Shown: piece by piece, positions 35,908 through 45,004 of the stretch
Position numbering within the stretch: the first letter of the stretch is position 1
How the letters are laid out: the number at the start of each line of letters is the position of its first letter
Source of the DNA: Curtobacterium sp. Leaf261
GTDB taxonomy: Bacteria; Actinomycetota; Actinomycetes; Actinomycetales; Microbacteriaceae
NCBI RefSeq assembly: GCF_001422205.1
Contig: NZ_LMMJ01000004.1
Coordinates: forward strand, 82,510 to 146,509
DNA: 64,000 nucleotides
Direction of reading: 5' to 3'
Notes under the pieces: model-generated
The model's input: only the letters and a program-made list of their open reading frames with translations
What the model was told of the DNA's origin: nothing
Database searches by the model: none
Program-made: the position numbers and the translations under genes

Positions 35908-36120
35908 GTGAGCCCTGTTGTCGTCATCGTCTTCATCGTTGTCGCTGTGCTGTTGGTCGGTGGGAGCTTCTTTCGGCTCCGGAAGGGTGGTCCGGGTCCG
36001 AACACGGGCTGGTTGCCGCGATCGATGCGGGGGAGAGTGAACAAGGAGTACAAAGAGCACGGCTGGGAGCCGCCCTACGATGACCACGGCGACCGAGCTT
36101 CGGACCGCAAACCGTTCTGA
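35908..36120 (+). CDS. Small single-pass membrane protein, 70 aa
   Basis: VSPVVVIVFIVVAVLLVGGS, then FFRLRKGGPGPNTGWLPRSM and a hydrophilic tail ending DHGDRASDRKPF. Start GTG with AAGGAAGTGGAG upstream. Unknown function. Confidence 0.6.
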   Translation: MSPVVVIVFIVVAVLLVGGSFFRLRKGGPGPNTGWLPRSMRGRVNKEYKEHGWEPPYDDHGDRASDRKPF

Positions 36121-36375
36121 CTCGAGCTGCTCGCGCGACTTGGATCGAAGTGGCGGAGGGCGGGACGCTGATGGCTGCGGTTGTCTCCTTCCTGCCTGAG
36201 GTCTCAGCGGGGCCGGCGAGGAGAACGGGTTACCGCGACTTATAGTCCGATGGTGACCGATGATGATCGGACCGAGGTACAACACCCGCCCCACACCTCC
36301 CGCTTGCTGCCGCGGAAAGGGTCGCATAGCGGACCGCCGTGACGACGCGACCGTCGTACGCCTACCCTCGCCTGC

Positions 36376-36540
36376 ATGTCTTGGGGTGAGGTTCGTGGCG
36401 AGGGCGACGGGTTCGACTACGAGGAGTTCCTGCGTGATTTCCTCGAGAGCATGGACTGGCCCACGCAGGCTGCGGACAAGGACGTCGCGGATCAGGAGCT
36501 TCCGGCGGGTCTGCCGATTGCCTCCTCAGAGGAAGAGTAG
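36376..36540 (+). CDS. Small acidic protein, 54 aa
   Basis: MSWGEVRGEGDGFDYEEFLR, then DFLESMDWPTQAADKDVADQ, ending in EEE. Leaderless pattern: TACCCT (36363-36368) seven bases before the ATG. The YEEFL motif faintly recalls the VRYEDF family but other parts do not match. Confidence 0.5.
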   Translation: MSWGEVRGEGDGFDYEEFLRDFLESMDWPTQAADKDVADQELPAGLPIASSEEE

Positions 36541-36602
36541 GTCGACGTCGGCTCGGTCGACACCCAGTAGTCAGATCATCTGAGCACGTCGGCGACGGGT
36601 CC

Positions 36603-36714
36603 GGGGACAGCGCCCGCCAACCCGAAGGGCGGGCGCTGCGCGGTAACGATCCAGATCAGGACCTTCGTCACCACTTGGGCGGGAACCACCCTGCCCCACA
36701 ACAAGTGTGGCGTA
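36603..36714. ncRNA. Structured repeat element, copy 2
   Basis: Best-formed copy. Hairpin 1: CAGCGCCCGCC and GGCGGGCGCTG, 11 pairs, loop AACCCGAAG. Hairpin 2: GGGCGGG and CCCTGCCC around AACCA, closed by CACTTG / CAAGTG, which here pair perfectly. Linker GATCCAGATCAGGACC is shared with copies 1 and 3. Confidence 0.6.
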
Positions 36715-36928
36715 CCTAGTCCGCTTCCGCGACAAGCGGGGTGATCGATGGCGCGCCGGGCACGGTGCGAGGACATCGTGTTGTAGCTCGCCGGATTGCC
36801 GCGCTACGGTCAGTTATCGGACCGCGTCCAAGATCTACCGATGATGTGTTGCCCTCACCCGGGCGGCGCTCACCTGGGGGTGCGGTCGGACACCAACTGC
36901 TTCGTCATCTCCTGGAAGGCCTGTGATC

Positions 36929-37096
36929 ATGCCCGACAGAGGTGCGCCGAAGACCGACGCGGACTGGCATCGTCACGGGATGCGCTCACCCGCAGAGATC
37001 GCTCAGATGATCGCCGCCAGACTCAAGTCCGCCGTTGACGATGACGAAGTGCGTTATGAGGACTTCATCGACGACCCGGAGCGCACGGAGGCATAG
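36929..37096 (+). CDS. Small protein, GMRSP/VRYEDF family copy 1
   Basis: 55 aa: KTDADWHRHGMRSPAEIAQM, then IAARLK, EVRYEDFIDDPERTEA. The family (also 38093, 41874, 54157, 54817) shares W-[RH]-x-x-G-[ML]-[RSH]-[SD]-P-x-x-I and a C-terminal [VP]RY-x-DF. GGAAGG lies nine bases before the ATG. Compact, charged and soluble; no known domain. Confidence 0.65.
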   Translation: MPDRGAPKTDADWHRHGMRSPAEIAQMIAARLKSAVDDDEVRYEDFIDDPERTEA

Positions 37097-37388
37097 CTCA
37101 GGGTGATCGAGCGCCCCCTGGGTTCGGGTCCGAAGAGGGCGCTCGTGTTCGGTCACACGATCAGGTGCGCGCCGCCAGCCAACGGGGTGCCGGCCGGATC
37201 AGTTCGACCCGGAACACGCTCAGCGTACGCCGCGATGACCGCTGTCGGACGGCGGTCATTTGATGGTCAAGATTCACGACGATGTGCCTAGTTTTGGGGC
37301 GAACGGGGGGAAGACCGAGCTGCCTACAGTGGTGTCTCCCCCACGGCGGCACCTTCTGACGTCGGCTACAGCATGCTTCGGAGCCACC

Positions 37389-37988
37389 ATGACCGCAACT
37401 CGTTCTCGCCGATCATCCTGGGCAACCGCGTCTGATGAGGCGCTGCTTGCCGCGATCAGAGACGGCGACCGTGCCGCATTCGCCGAGCTATACCACCGTA
37501 TGTCCCGCCAACTGCTCGGGTACGTCCAGCGCAGCCTCGTGGATCACGCTCAGGCCGAAGAGGTGCTGCAGGAAGTCTTCTTGCACGTGTGGGAGAACGC
37601 GGCACGGTTCGACCCGAGCAGAGCGCGGGTCTCCACTTGGTTGCACCACATCGCGCATGCTCGCGCGATCGATCGGATCCGGTCCGCGCAGGCATCACGG
37701 AACCGGGACAGGCGGATCGGGATCCGCGATTACGAGTCCACCGACTACTCGGTGTCGGACCAGATCGACGCCATCGACGGCTCGGCAGCCCTTCGAGACG
37801 CGTTGGCGCAGCTTTCACCGCTGCAGCGCGAAGCTGTGATGCTCCGGTACCTCGGCGACCTCGGCGGTGTCGAGACTGCGCAGCTGCTCGGAGTGAAGGT
37901 CGACACGATGAAATCTCGAGCCCGCGCCGGTCTGATCGCCCTCCGCGGGATCATGGATCCGAGCGGAAACCATTCACTGGTGGGGTAG
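37389..37988 (+). CDS. ECF-type RNA polymerase sigma factor
   Basis: 199 aa. Region 2: AFAELYHRMSRQLLGYVQRS and EEVLQEVFLHVWENAARFDP; region 4: LSPLQREAVMLRYLGDLGGV then ETAQLLGVKVDTMKSRARAG. Closest in style to SigK-type factors. No anti-sigma gene follows, unlike most SigK loci, so control must lie elsewhere or is lost. Upstream frame to 37260 is not protein-like. Confidence 0.9.
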   Translation: MTATRSRRSSWATASDEALLAAIRDGDRAAFAELYHRMSRQLLGYVQRSLVDHAQAEEVLQEVFLHVWENAARFDPSRARVSTWLHHIAHARAIDRIRSAQASRNRDRRIGIRDYESTDYSVSDQIDAIDGSAALRDALAQLSPLQREAVMLRYLGDLGGVETAQLLGVKVDTMKSRARAGLIALRGIMDPSGNHSLVG

Positions 37989-38092
37989 GCGCACAATCTG
38001 CTCACGGTCACGTTGTGGGCTCCAGCAAGCCCGCTCGCGGCATGCTCATCGGTCAGTAATCGGTCCAATTGGCACGTGTTCACCCTCGCGGT

Positions 38093-38293
38093 ATGAGCGG
38101 CATGAATTTGGCTGACACTCGCTACGTTCTGGCGAGCGGTAACCCGAGCAGCGACGCGGACTGGCATCGCCACGGGATGCATTCACCCGCGGACATCGAT
38201 CAGATGATCGCCGCGGGACTTAATCTGCGGTTGAGGGATGTCCGGACGCTGATTCGCGACTACCTCATGCGCTTCGGTACCGTCCCAACGTGA
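38093..38293 (+). CDS. Small protein, GMRSP family copy 2
   Basis: 66 aa. SSDADWHRHGMHSPADIDQM then IAAGLNLRLRDVRTLIRDYL. The N-terminal motif is nearly the same as in the gene at 36929; the VRYEDF end is replaced by a divergent helix. Only the sigma gene separates the two paralogs, suggesting local duplication. Confidence 0.6.
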   Translation: MSGMNLADTRYVLASGNPSSDADWHRHGMHSPADIDQMIAAGLNLRLRDVRTLIRDYLMRFGTVPT

Positions 38294-38457
38294 ACGCCGC
38301 TGCTCCCTGTCCGTCAACCTGGCGGCGATACCGCTGCCAGCGCGAGCGCGGCCACGACGGCCAACAAGAATTTCAGACGATATATGCGACGGCGCGATAG
38401 AACGACGTTGCGGCCGACTCCGGCTTCGGACGTCGCGTTTTGGAGGGGCACAACGAC

Positions 38458-38484
38458 ATCCGATAACCAATCGGCTACCGGCCG
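38458..38484. repeat. Dispersed palindrome copy, stop of 38475 gene
   Basis: CCGATAACCAAT then CGGCTACCGG; read on the minus strand it supplies the TAG of the family A gene. Confidence 0.7.
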
Positions 38485-38678
38485 CTGTTCGACTTGCAGA
38501 GCCCGAAGCGCCACAACCACACCCCGACCCCAAGCCACATGATGCCTAGTGCCGTGTTGAGCAGCACAAGCAGCAGGTCCACGTCGGTCCGCGTGAGACG
38601 TTCAACAGACGTCGCGATGAAGACGATGCCGAAGACGAGCGCGATGGAACCCAGCACTTTTGCGGTCACTACGTCCAT
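38475..38678 (-). CDS. Two-helix small membrane protein, family A copy 2
   Basis: 67 aa: MDVVTAKVLGSIALVFGIVF, ERLTRTDVD, LLLVLLNTALGIMWLGVGVW. About 80% identical to 10142-10345. Its stop TAG falls in a degenerate palindrome copy, as in copy 1, so gene plus palindrome appear to have been copied as a unit. Confidence 0.7.
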   Translation of the reverse strand: MDVVTAKVLGSIALVFGIVFIATSVERLTRTDVDLLLVLLNTALGIMWLGVGVWLWRFGLCKSNSGR

Positions 38679-38702
38679 GTCGTGAACTTACCGGCTGAGT
38701 CC

Positions 38703-38729
38703 GTCTCGATGGCCGATCGTCTGTTGGGC
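38703..38729. repeat. Dispersed palindrome copy
   Basis: GTCTCGATGGCCGATCG then TCTGTTGGGC, just upstream of the family A gene start, so that gene is bracketed by two copies. Confidence 0.65.
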
Positions 38730-38970
38730 GGGCGGACAGACGGAACAGCCGTAGCGGGAGGTGACGGTGTGACCCTTGAATGGGAGAACGCTGCAGGTGC
38801 TCGACTGCGCGACACTGATTAACTCACACGCTCTCCTGGCCGGAGCTTTCTCACAACCGACGGCGGTACACCTCAAGGCACTGCTACCCACACGATGCGG
38901 ACGACGATATGAAATGCATGATTGCAGGACGGCCGATGACGGGCGGCGGAGACCTCGAGCAGCCAGACAG

Positions 38971-39402
38971 ATGAAGCCCCGCAAGGTTGCGCTCATCGGC
39001 GCTGGGGGCATCGCCATCGCTGCGTTGGTCGCGGCGCTTATCCCGACGTGGATCGAGTCCGCTGCGCCGGTCCCGCCGTCGAATGCATCTGCCCGAACCG
39101 TCGCGCGTGCGTTCCTGCATGCCGCGGAGCGCCGCGATTGCCCGATGATGCGAGCCCTGTCCGACCCAGACGACACCAGGTGGTGCGTGAGCTGGCTCCG
39201 CAATGCGCTGGGCGACGATCCGCGCCTGCTGTCTCACGGCCGCCTTGAGGTCGTCCCTGGTTCAGGGGCCGACGAGACCGACTTCACTTTCACGATCACG
39301 GTTCGCGGGGTGTCCGGGATGGAGGACGGCACCGATGCGTGGGGCCTGGTGCTGAGGTCAACCTCCGCTGGCTGGCGCGTCAGTGACGAAGGGACCGGCT
39401 GA
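38971..39402 (+). CDS. Exported or membrane-anchored hypothetical protein
   Basis: 143 aa from the ATG at 38971. N-terminal helix KVALIGAGGIAIAALVAALI, then SARTVARAFLHAAERRDCPM and a beta-rich end (DFTFTITVRGVSGMEDGTDA, WGLVLRSTSAGWRVSDEG) like NTF2-fold/DUF4878 lipoprotein domains, but with no lipobox. Two Cys could pair. Function unknown. Confidence 0.6.
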   Translation: MKPRKVALIGAGGIAIAALVAALIPTWIESAAPVPPSNASARTVARAFLHAAERRDCPMMRALSDPDDTRWCVSWLRNALGDDPRLLSHGRLEVVPGSGADETDFTFTITVRGVSGMEDGTDAWGLVLRSTSAGWRVSDEGTG

Positions 39403-40001
39403 GCTCCCGCTCGCCAAGCACCTATCGGAACGGGCCGAGGGAGGACCGCCGGCGTCACCCCGGTCTAGGTCGACCACGATCAGCTCAGGACCGAGCGAGG
39501 ATCCGAGGGTTCGATCGCCGAATCATCGTCGCAGACTCCGCCCCCAAATGCAGTCCCACAGCCGGTCGGCCACCCGGACGGCTCGGACCGCCGGAGCGGT
39601 GTCGGAGCATACTGCCGTTGCAACAGGTAGTCCGCTGGGGTTGGGATTCTTCAGGTCTCAGCCACTAGTCCGCGGGAGGGAGACGGCCCGATGGCGCCGC
39701 AATCTGTGCATCGCAGGACCGGGAACTTCACGCGCGTCGTCGCCGCGGAGCGATGTGCGAACCTGACCGACACCCGTCCGTTAGCCCGTCCGCCACCCAG
39801 AGCGCTTCGAGCACGCGCGGCCCGAGCATTCAGCGTCGGTGGCCAATGGCCGGTGGCCGGTGGCCGGTGGCCGACCGCACCTCGAGCGCGCTACTCCGGC
39901 CTAGATCGCATGTGCGACACCAAGCCGATCTTTGCCGAAAGTTATACCGGAGGCGTGCAGGGCGCGAGCCGGATCGGCAACTGATCAGGAGCACGTCCGT
40001 A
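39403..40001. other. Gene-free stretch with a GGTGGCC heptad repeat
   Basis: No frame here looks protein-like. Positions ~39838-39873 hold consecutive GGTGGCC units (four, one imperfect). No promoter or terminator recognised. Confidence 0.5.
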
Positions 40002-41015
40002 CTAAATCGTTCGCCGACCGGTCGACTCATGAATGATGAGATCCGGCTGCAGGATAAGTCGTTCGACGTCAGTAGTCGGATTGTCGATTTTGCGAAGCAA
40101 CATCTGTAGAGCCGAGCGGCCCATGAGACTTCTTGGCGGGCGGATTGTCGTTAGCGGCACAGGTGCGTCGGCACTGGACGCGAGGTCGTCATAGCTGACG
40201 ACCGATACGTCGTGCGGGACTCGGATGCCCACTTCATGGCAGCCCCGAATGAATCCCACCGCGAGCTTGTCGTTCGCGCAGAACACTGCGGTGGGACGCT
40301 CTGTGTACGGGATGGACAAGAACTCTTCCGCGGCAGCAAGTCCGTCAGCGATGTACCAGCCGACGGCACTTAGCACGCGCACGGGGCGGGCAACGTCGTC
40401 AGAAGAGTCGACTGCGGACCGCAGTCCATGCAGTTGATTGCGCACGAAATGCGAGTCTATCGGACCGGAGACAAATCCGACGTCGCGGTGGCCGAGGCCG
40501 ATAAGGTGCTCGCCGGCGAGCTGACCGACAACGAGGCGATCCACCACAACGCTGCTGATCTTTTCCTCAGAGTCGAAACGGTCGATGTAGACCAGCGGCA
40601 CGCCCTTAATAACCAGCTCTTCGAGCCGGGGGTTCTCGCCCTGAACGGGCGCAACGATTAGGCCGTGCACGCGCAGTTGCATAAGGAGGTCGAAGTTGTG
40701 CTGCTCTCGCAGCGAATCTTCAGCGCTGTGGGTGATGACAACTCCGACACCGCAGGACGACGCCTCGTCGTCAATGCCCATGGCAACGTCAATGAAGGAC
40801 GGGTTCTCCATGTTGGCCAGGACACAACCGATGACGCGTTCGCGACCTGGGCGGAACTGGCGGCGGTATTGGGTCGGGATGAAGTCGAGGTCGGCGATGG
40901 CGGCGAGAACACGATCCCGGGTTTCCGGGTTGACGTACGACGGCCGGTTGATAACGTTGCTAACCGTGCCGACGGACACGCCAGCGCGCGACGCGACCGC
41001 TCGGATGGTAGCCAT
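40002..41015 (-). CDS. LacI-family transcriptional regulator
   Basis: 337 aa from the ATG at 41015 (GAGGAG eight bases upstream). The DNA-binding domain is ATIRAVASRAGVSVGTVSNV, then INRPSYVNPETRDRVLAAI, with the hinge helix; the rest is a periplasmic-binding-like sugar domain (GLIVAPVQGENPRLEELVIK, YDDLASSADAPVPLTTIRPP). No sugar transporter or catabolic gene is nearby, so it is an orphan or its operon was lost. Confidence 0.9.
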   Translation of the reverse strand: MATIRAVASRAGVSVGTVSNVINRPSYVNPETRDRVLAAIADLDFIPTQYRRQFRPGRERVIGCVLANMENPSFIDVAMGIDDEASSCGVGVVITHSAEDSLREQHNFDLLMQLRVHGLIVAPVQGENPRLEELVIKGVPLVYIDRFDSEEKISSVVVDRLVVGQLAGEHLIGLGHRDVGFVSGPIDSHFVRNQLHGLRSAVDSSDDVARPVRVLSAVGWYIADGLAAAEEFLSIPYTERPTAVFCANDKLAVGFIRGCHEVGIRVPHDVSVVSYDDLASSADAPVPLTTIRPPRSLMGRSALQMLLRKIDNPTTDVERLILQPDLIIHESTGRRTI

Positions 41016-41192
41016 CAGCATCACTCCTCACTGTCCAAGGTCGCCTCAATGACCATAGATGGTACCGCTGGTCACAGCCTCGATTTCTGCTGCGGCGCCA
41101 GTGTTCCTTGCCCGGTACCAAGGCGTGCGCGAAATGAGTTGCGACTCCTTATACCCTTGTGCTGACCCACGAAGGCAAGCGACGATGGCCAC

Positions 41193-41482
41193 ATGCTTCA
41201 GCCCGCACCCGGTCGACGCTTCCCGAGCAACAGCCCGCATCCCGTTTGGCTACTGATCGGCATGGCGGTTCTCACCGTCGGTGTCGTCGCCGCCGCGGTC
41301 GGCCTCACCCTGCAACACGCCGCCGCACACCAGACTGACGCATTCCATTTCGCTACGCGTCCGCAGCCAGTACCACCAATCGCGCCTTGTTCATCGTGTC
41401 CATTTGGATATGGAGCGGCACCCTCACCGCCGCAGCCGGCGCCGTCATCCTCGTCCTCACACTACGAAAACAGAGTCGATAG
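41193..41482 (+). pseudogene. Two-helix membrane protein broken by a frameshift
   Basis: Frame 1 encodes an N-terminal helix VWLLIGMAVLTVGVVAAAVG, then HQTDAFHFATRPQP; around 41375-41385 protein-like coding switches frame to ALFIVSIWIWSGTLTAAAGA, VILVLTLRKQSR and TAG 41480. Together they form a credible ~95-aa two-helix protein. Confidence 0.5.
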
Positions 41483-41685
41483 CGGGCCCTCACGTCACCT
41501 ACCCACTCGAAGTGAACCGAATATCGAGCAGACTCGGAGCCGGGCCTACGCGCGGTTCTTCATGGTGCCTGCGCTCCGCGACCACCTCGAGAGCACAACC
41601 GCGTTTGACAGCACGATCCGTCGCGGTAACAGTCGCAGCCGGGGAGAACCTCAGCTCCACCACCTTCTGGGGCTTTCACTAGTGC

Positions 41686-41704
41686 TGGCCCCAGTTCTGG
41701 ACCT
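41686..41704. repeat. 19-bp repeat shared with 24087-24105
   Basis: Second copy of TGGCCCCAGTTCTGGACCT, again flanked by gene debris. Confidence 0.5.
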
Positions 41705-41873
41705 GGACGTCGGAGCCGTGTATCGATGACTGAGATGGTGAACCGGAGGGCTCGTTCGGGTCGAGCTCTCGACAGAGGGTGTCGGGCGGGCCATCCACGC
41801 TCGGCACCCTCGCATAGGCTCGACGCGAATCAGCGGGGGGCGGACGTCGCGTCGAGGCGGACGATACGCGAAC

Positions 41874-42119
41874 TCAGGACCAGCCGAACTCGGGGTCGCT
41901 CAGAAAGTCTGCGTAACGAACTTCTGCTTCCAGGGCGTCGCTCCGGTCGAGTCGCTCTTGAACGAGCGCGCTGATTGCGGCTGGGTCGCGCATGCCCCGC
42001 TTCCGCCACTCGTCGGGCATTGCCCGGAGGCGCCCCAGTTGCTCGTATCGCTCCTGGGGCGGAAGGCGGCGACGCACCGCATCCGCTTCTGACTCATCTC
42101 CGACGTCCGTGCTCTGCAT
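41874..42119 (-). CDS. Small protein, GMRSP/VRYADF family copy 3
   Basis: 81 aa. PPQERYEQLGRLRAMPDEWR, KRGMRDPAAISALVQERLDR, EAEVRYADFLSDPEFGWS. About 65% identical to 54157-54402, including the last residues. TACGCT lies nine bases before the ATG. The extra N-terminal ~25 residues separate copies 3 and 4 from copies 1 and 2. Confidence 0.75.
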   Translation of the reverse strand: MQSTDVGDESEADAVRRRLPPQERYEQLGRLRAMPDEWRKRGMRDPAAISALVQERLDRSDALEAEVRYADFLSDPEFGWS

Positions 42120-42693
42120 CTCACGATCAGCGTAGGGCGGTCCGCACAGCCTGGGCTAACTAGCTGAAGCTCGTGCGTAAACCGGCGGAGAGTGATGTGC
42201 CGCTATCGGCGTCAGAACCGACATGCGCCCCCAGAAGTAGACGCGTAGACCGTTGGCGGCCACCCGAGCCGGTAACACCCAACCTGCTGTCTGGGCACGC
42301 GTTCGAGGCGATGACGGTCAGCGGTGGCCTCGTTTCCTTGCACTGCGGGTTCTCACGCCGGAGGCACGTCCTAGGTTGAGGTTCCGACATGGAGAAGAGC
42401 TGGCCATCCACCATTGGCGCCCTTGCCGTGACGACGGACGCAGGTAGCTGATTCAGAGCCGCGAGCGCATCGATATATGGGGTTCCCCCGGCCGGCGCGA
42501 TGTGCTTGCATAATCCCTCAAAGTCCGAACTGTGATGTACGGCCACCCCAGACCCCGGCAGCATGCATCCTTCCCTTACGCACGCACGCCCGCTCCACGG
42601 ACACAGCAGTTGCGCTTCGCCGGCAGGTCAGTCCTGACCCGACGAGCCCATCGCTGTGGCGTCGGGGTGCGGGCGGAGACCGGTAGGTATCCG

Positions 42694-43431
42694 ATGACCA
42701 ATTTCGCCCGCACCCTCGTACGCGTAGTTGAGGCCCCAGCACGCCTGGCGCGCGTGACAGAGTTCTTCTTCCGGCGCGCAGATTCGATGGGTGACATCTA
42801 TTCTGACGACAGGCGCTCCGGCACCGTTCCCGGGGCCGACCCGGACCGGGTCGTTTTCCTTGGCGAAGCCGGCCAGATCAGCCTCGGGGTGCGAACGCAT
42901 CAGCTCTCGATGGCGGGCTTCTTCGCTCGCCACCGCAACGCTCGAACTCAGAGAGGCGTCACCTGGAGCATCCATCCGTTCCCAAATGCACGGCTGGCCG
43001 ATGCACCAGCAATCCTCGTCGACGCTGAAGGTGAGCTTCGGCACGCTGACGTCGTCGTCGTACTTGTCGGTATCACTGATGCACTCCGCGTCATCACCTT
43101 GACGAGCTGGGAAGCTGGAATTCGTGACACCGTCTCGACCTTGACGTCGATACTGCCCATGGACGCTCGGATCCTGCTTGCCCACATCCCGCCTTTGAGC
43201 AATGCCGGCAGCCTCTCTCGGCCTGCTCGAGTCGCAGCAGGCCTCCACGGAAGTGCGCTGAACAAGCGCATCGATGCAGTGGCTGAAAAACACACCCAAG
43301 TCATCGTCGTCCCGTTTCCCGAAGAACTGACTCACTCCGTGTGGCGCCCTGAGTCCGAAGAGCAGCGGTACACCAACACGTATGACATCTGGTCCGCCCA
43401 CCTTGCCCGCAGCCTCGCCGACGCGAACTGA
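42694..43431 (+). CDS. SGNH/GDSL-hydrolase-like protein with altered catalytic site
   Basis: 245 aa. The fold signature is clear: VVFLGEAGQISLGVRTHQLS (block I), HADVVVVLVGITDALRVITL (block III GxND-like) and ARILLAHIPPLSN. In active relatives block I has GD-S or G-[DS]-GP before GVRTH; here it is GEAGQ, and no D-x-x-H is seen at the C-terminus. Possibly inactive or with changed chemistry. Start ATG 42694; an Arg-rich upstream frame is not protein-like. Confidence 0.7.
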   Translation: MTNFARTLVRVVEAPARLARVTEFFFRRADSMGDIYSDDRRSGTVPGADPDRVVFLGEAGQISLGVRTHQLSMAGFFARHRNARTQRGVTWSIHPFPNARLADAPAILVDAEGELRHADVVVVLVGITDALRVITLTSWEAGIRDTVSTLTSILPMDARILLAHIPPLSNAGSLSRPARVAAGLHGSALNKRIDAVAEKHTQVIVVPFPEELTHSVWRPESEEQRYTNTYDIWSAHLARSLADAN

Positions 43432-43821
43432 CACGCTGACGCTCAGTGCCGTCCGTTCCTCAAACCAGTGGTGCGACGCTAGCGGTTACTTGCGTCCGTA
43501 GGCCGGCAGAGCTGTCGTCGGAGCGACGGGGAGTCATGACGCGTCCTCAGTCCCCGGCAGATCTGCTCGTGCCTACCGTCGTGGCGGCATCCACGACGAA
43601 AAGGCCAGGGTTCCTGTCGTTTCGCGCTCGCATCCGTGAGCTACGGGTCGATCAGGGGGAACTGAGCTCGGCCGCTCCACGCTGTTCATCGCTTCGGTTC
43701 TCGACTGGCTCAGTGTGCGGCTGTCGCCTTGGGTCCAGACGTTGGCACTGAGCGCGCGATCCGAAGGGAGCGCACGGGTAGAGCTGTCGCTCACGTCAGG
43801 ACGAGCGCCGGCGCCGCAGGT

Positions 43822-43849
43822 GTCTGCTAACCGATCAGCTAGCGGATGC
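43822..43849. repeat. Dispersed palindrome copy
   Basis: GTCTGCTAACCGATC then AGCTAGCGGATGC: CTAACC/GGxTAG arms retained; 28 bases before a Tat-like remnant. Confidence 0.6.
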
Positions 43850-43876
43850 CGCGCCTAGACAGGTAACGTCGCGCCG

Positions 43877-43945
43877 ATGACCGAGATGAAGCGGCGAACC
43901 CTCCTCGAACGACTCGTCGGGAGCGGAGCCTGCGTGGAGGCGTGC
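43877..43945 (+). pseudogene. Remnant of a Tat-signal-like N-terminus
   Basis: MTEMKRRTLLERLVGSGACV begins like a twin-arginine signal but turns into unrelated sequence antisense to a TetR remnant. TAACGT lies seven bases before the ATG. A truncated gene start at a recombination junction is likely. Confidence 0.35.
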
Positions 43946-44117
43946 TCAGTCGCGATGCGCCACGAGCGCGCCGCGGAAGCTCCAGTAGTTCTCCAGGAAC
44001 CACAACCTCCAGTCCTCGCCCGTCAGCGGTAACGAAAGCTCGTCATGCGATTCCAGCGCGGCTGCGGCAATCGCCGCCAGCAGCTCCTTCTTGTTCTGGA
44101 AGTGCCAGTAGCCCTAT
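43945..44117 (-). pseudogene. Internal fragment of a TetR-family regulator
   Basis: The minus strand encodes GYWHFQNKKELLAAIAAAAL, then ESHDELSLPLTGEDWRLWFL, ENYWSFRGALVAHRD. YWHFQNKKELL is the end of a TetR DNA-binding domain; the helix-turn-helix start and the C-terminal domain are missing on both sides. Confidence 0.6.
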
Positions 44118-44400
44118 AGCGGAATGGGCATCTCCGGTGGGCTCGTCGAGGCCTACGTCCTCGTGGGTGAGATCACCGCCACACCCGACGACCTCGACGG
44201 CGCCCTCCGCCGGTACGACCCCACGCTTCGCCCCCTCGTCGACGAGATCCAGGCCGTCGTGAAGCCTCGTCTGCTCGCGTTCGGTTTCCCGCGACGACGG
44301 ATCGCCGTCGCTGCGCTCCCGGCGGCGTTCTCCGTCGCCTGGGCTCTCCCCCGCTACGAGCAGACACGGCTGAACCCTCGGTGCAACGGAGTCCTGCAGA
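44118..44400 (+). pseudogene. C-terminal fragment of an FAD-dependent monooxygenase
   Basis: GMGISGGLVEAYVLVGEITA, TPDDLDGALRRYDPTLRPLV and DEIQAV match the last third of tetracycline-type FAD monooxygenases (compare the intact enzyme at 61454). It begins abruptly next to a TetR fragment, so a whole TetR/monooxygenase locus was deleted internally. It ends at a palindrome copy. Confidence 0.6.
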
Positions 44401-44402
44401 CT

Positions 44403-44432
44403 GCGTCCGGTAGCCGATCGTCTATCGAGACG
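44403..44432. repeat. Dispersed palindrome copy
   Basis: GCGTCCGGTAGCCGATCG then TCTATCGAGACGAG, at the broken end of the monooxygenase fragment. Confidence 0.8.
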
Positions 44433-44474
44433 AGTGTCAGGATGAACGGCAGCCAATCCCACCGTGCGAGGCGG

Positions 44475-44666
44475 CTAGACGCGAGGTGCGCGCCGGTGGA
44501 CGAGCGTCGCGCCGATCAGCCACATCAAGCCGAGCGCAACGTGGAGAGCGCCGAGGAAGTAGCTGTGGCGGACTGCGAGCTCGACAGCTCCGAGGGCCAA
44601 GAAAATCAGCCCAAAAAGGGAGAACACCACTATTAGAACTTTTCGAGTTGTCTTATCCACTGTCAC
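44475..44666 (-). CDS. Two-helix small membrane protein, family A copy 3
   Basis: 63 aa: VLIVVFSLFGLIFLALGAVE, then FLGALHVALGLMWLIGATLV. Same layout and LNVALGxMWL-type second helix as 10142 and 38475 but more diverged. Its GTG overlaps the upstream stop by four bases (GTGA), so here it is the second gene of an operon. Confidence 0.6.
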   Translation of the reverse strand: MTVDKTTRKVLIVVFSLFGLIFLALGAVELAVRHSYFLGALHVALGLMWLIGATLVHRRAPRV

Positions 44667-44986
44667 GCGCCTTTGTGCGAGGAGCCGGTCCCTATGGTGC
44701 TTAGTCGGATGAACGCGACACCAAGCCCGAGCAGGATGGCCCCGAGGACAATGAAGAGCCAGCCAACTCCAGTACCTGTCACTGACTCGATGATTCCCGT
44801 CGCCAGCGCTATAGCTCCTAGTGGCGTAGCAATCCAGCCCAGGATGCGAACGAGTTTTCGGCCTCGTGCGGTGGCTGCATCGTTGAAGGTCATGGCCTTA
44901 GTTTGCGCCGCAGCCTGCCGCAGGGCCAGCAGCCTGCCTCGCTGGTGAAGCCCCAATTTGTCGGCCGTCTCGCGAATCTCAGCCAC
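44663..44986 (-). CDS. Small membrane protein with helical N-terminus
   Basis: 107 aa from GTG 44986 (AGGGG nearby); ATG 44893 is an alternative. Amphipathic MAEIRETADKLGLHQRGRLL, then helices ILGWIATPLGAIALATGIIE and GWLFIVLGAILLGLGVAFI. Translationally coupled to the next gene. Function unknown. Confidence 0.55.
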   Translation of the reverse strand: MAEIRETADKLGLHQRGRLLALRQAAAQTKAMTFNDAATARGRKLVRILGWIATPLGAIALATGIIESVTGTGVGWLFIVLGAILLGLGVAFIRLSTIGTGSSHKGA

Positions 44987-45004
44987 TCGGCCCCTGTTGT
45001 GGGT

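Noticed and set aside
35780..36053. A minus-strand frame over the gene at 35908
   Set aside because: No start context and low complexity; the plus strand has a ribosome site and a plausible membrane protein.
42160..42564. A 134-codon minus-strand frame after the 41874 gene
   Set aside because: No start signal or domain; Ser/Arg-rich end; not distinguishable from a shadow, so not annotated.
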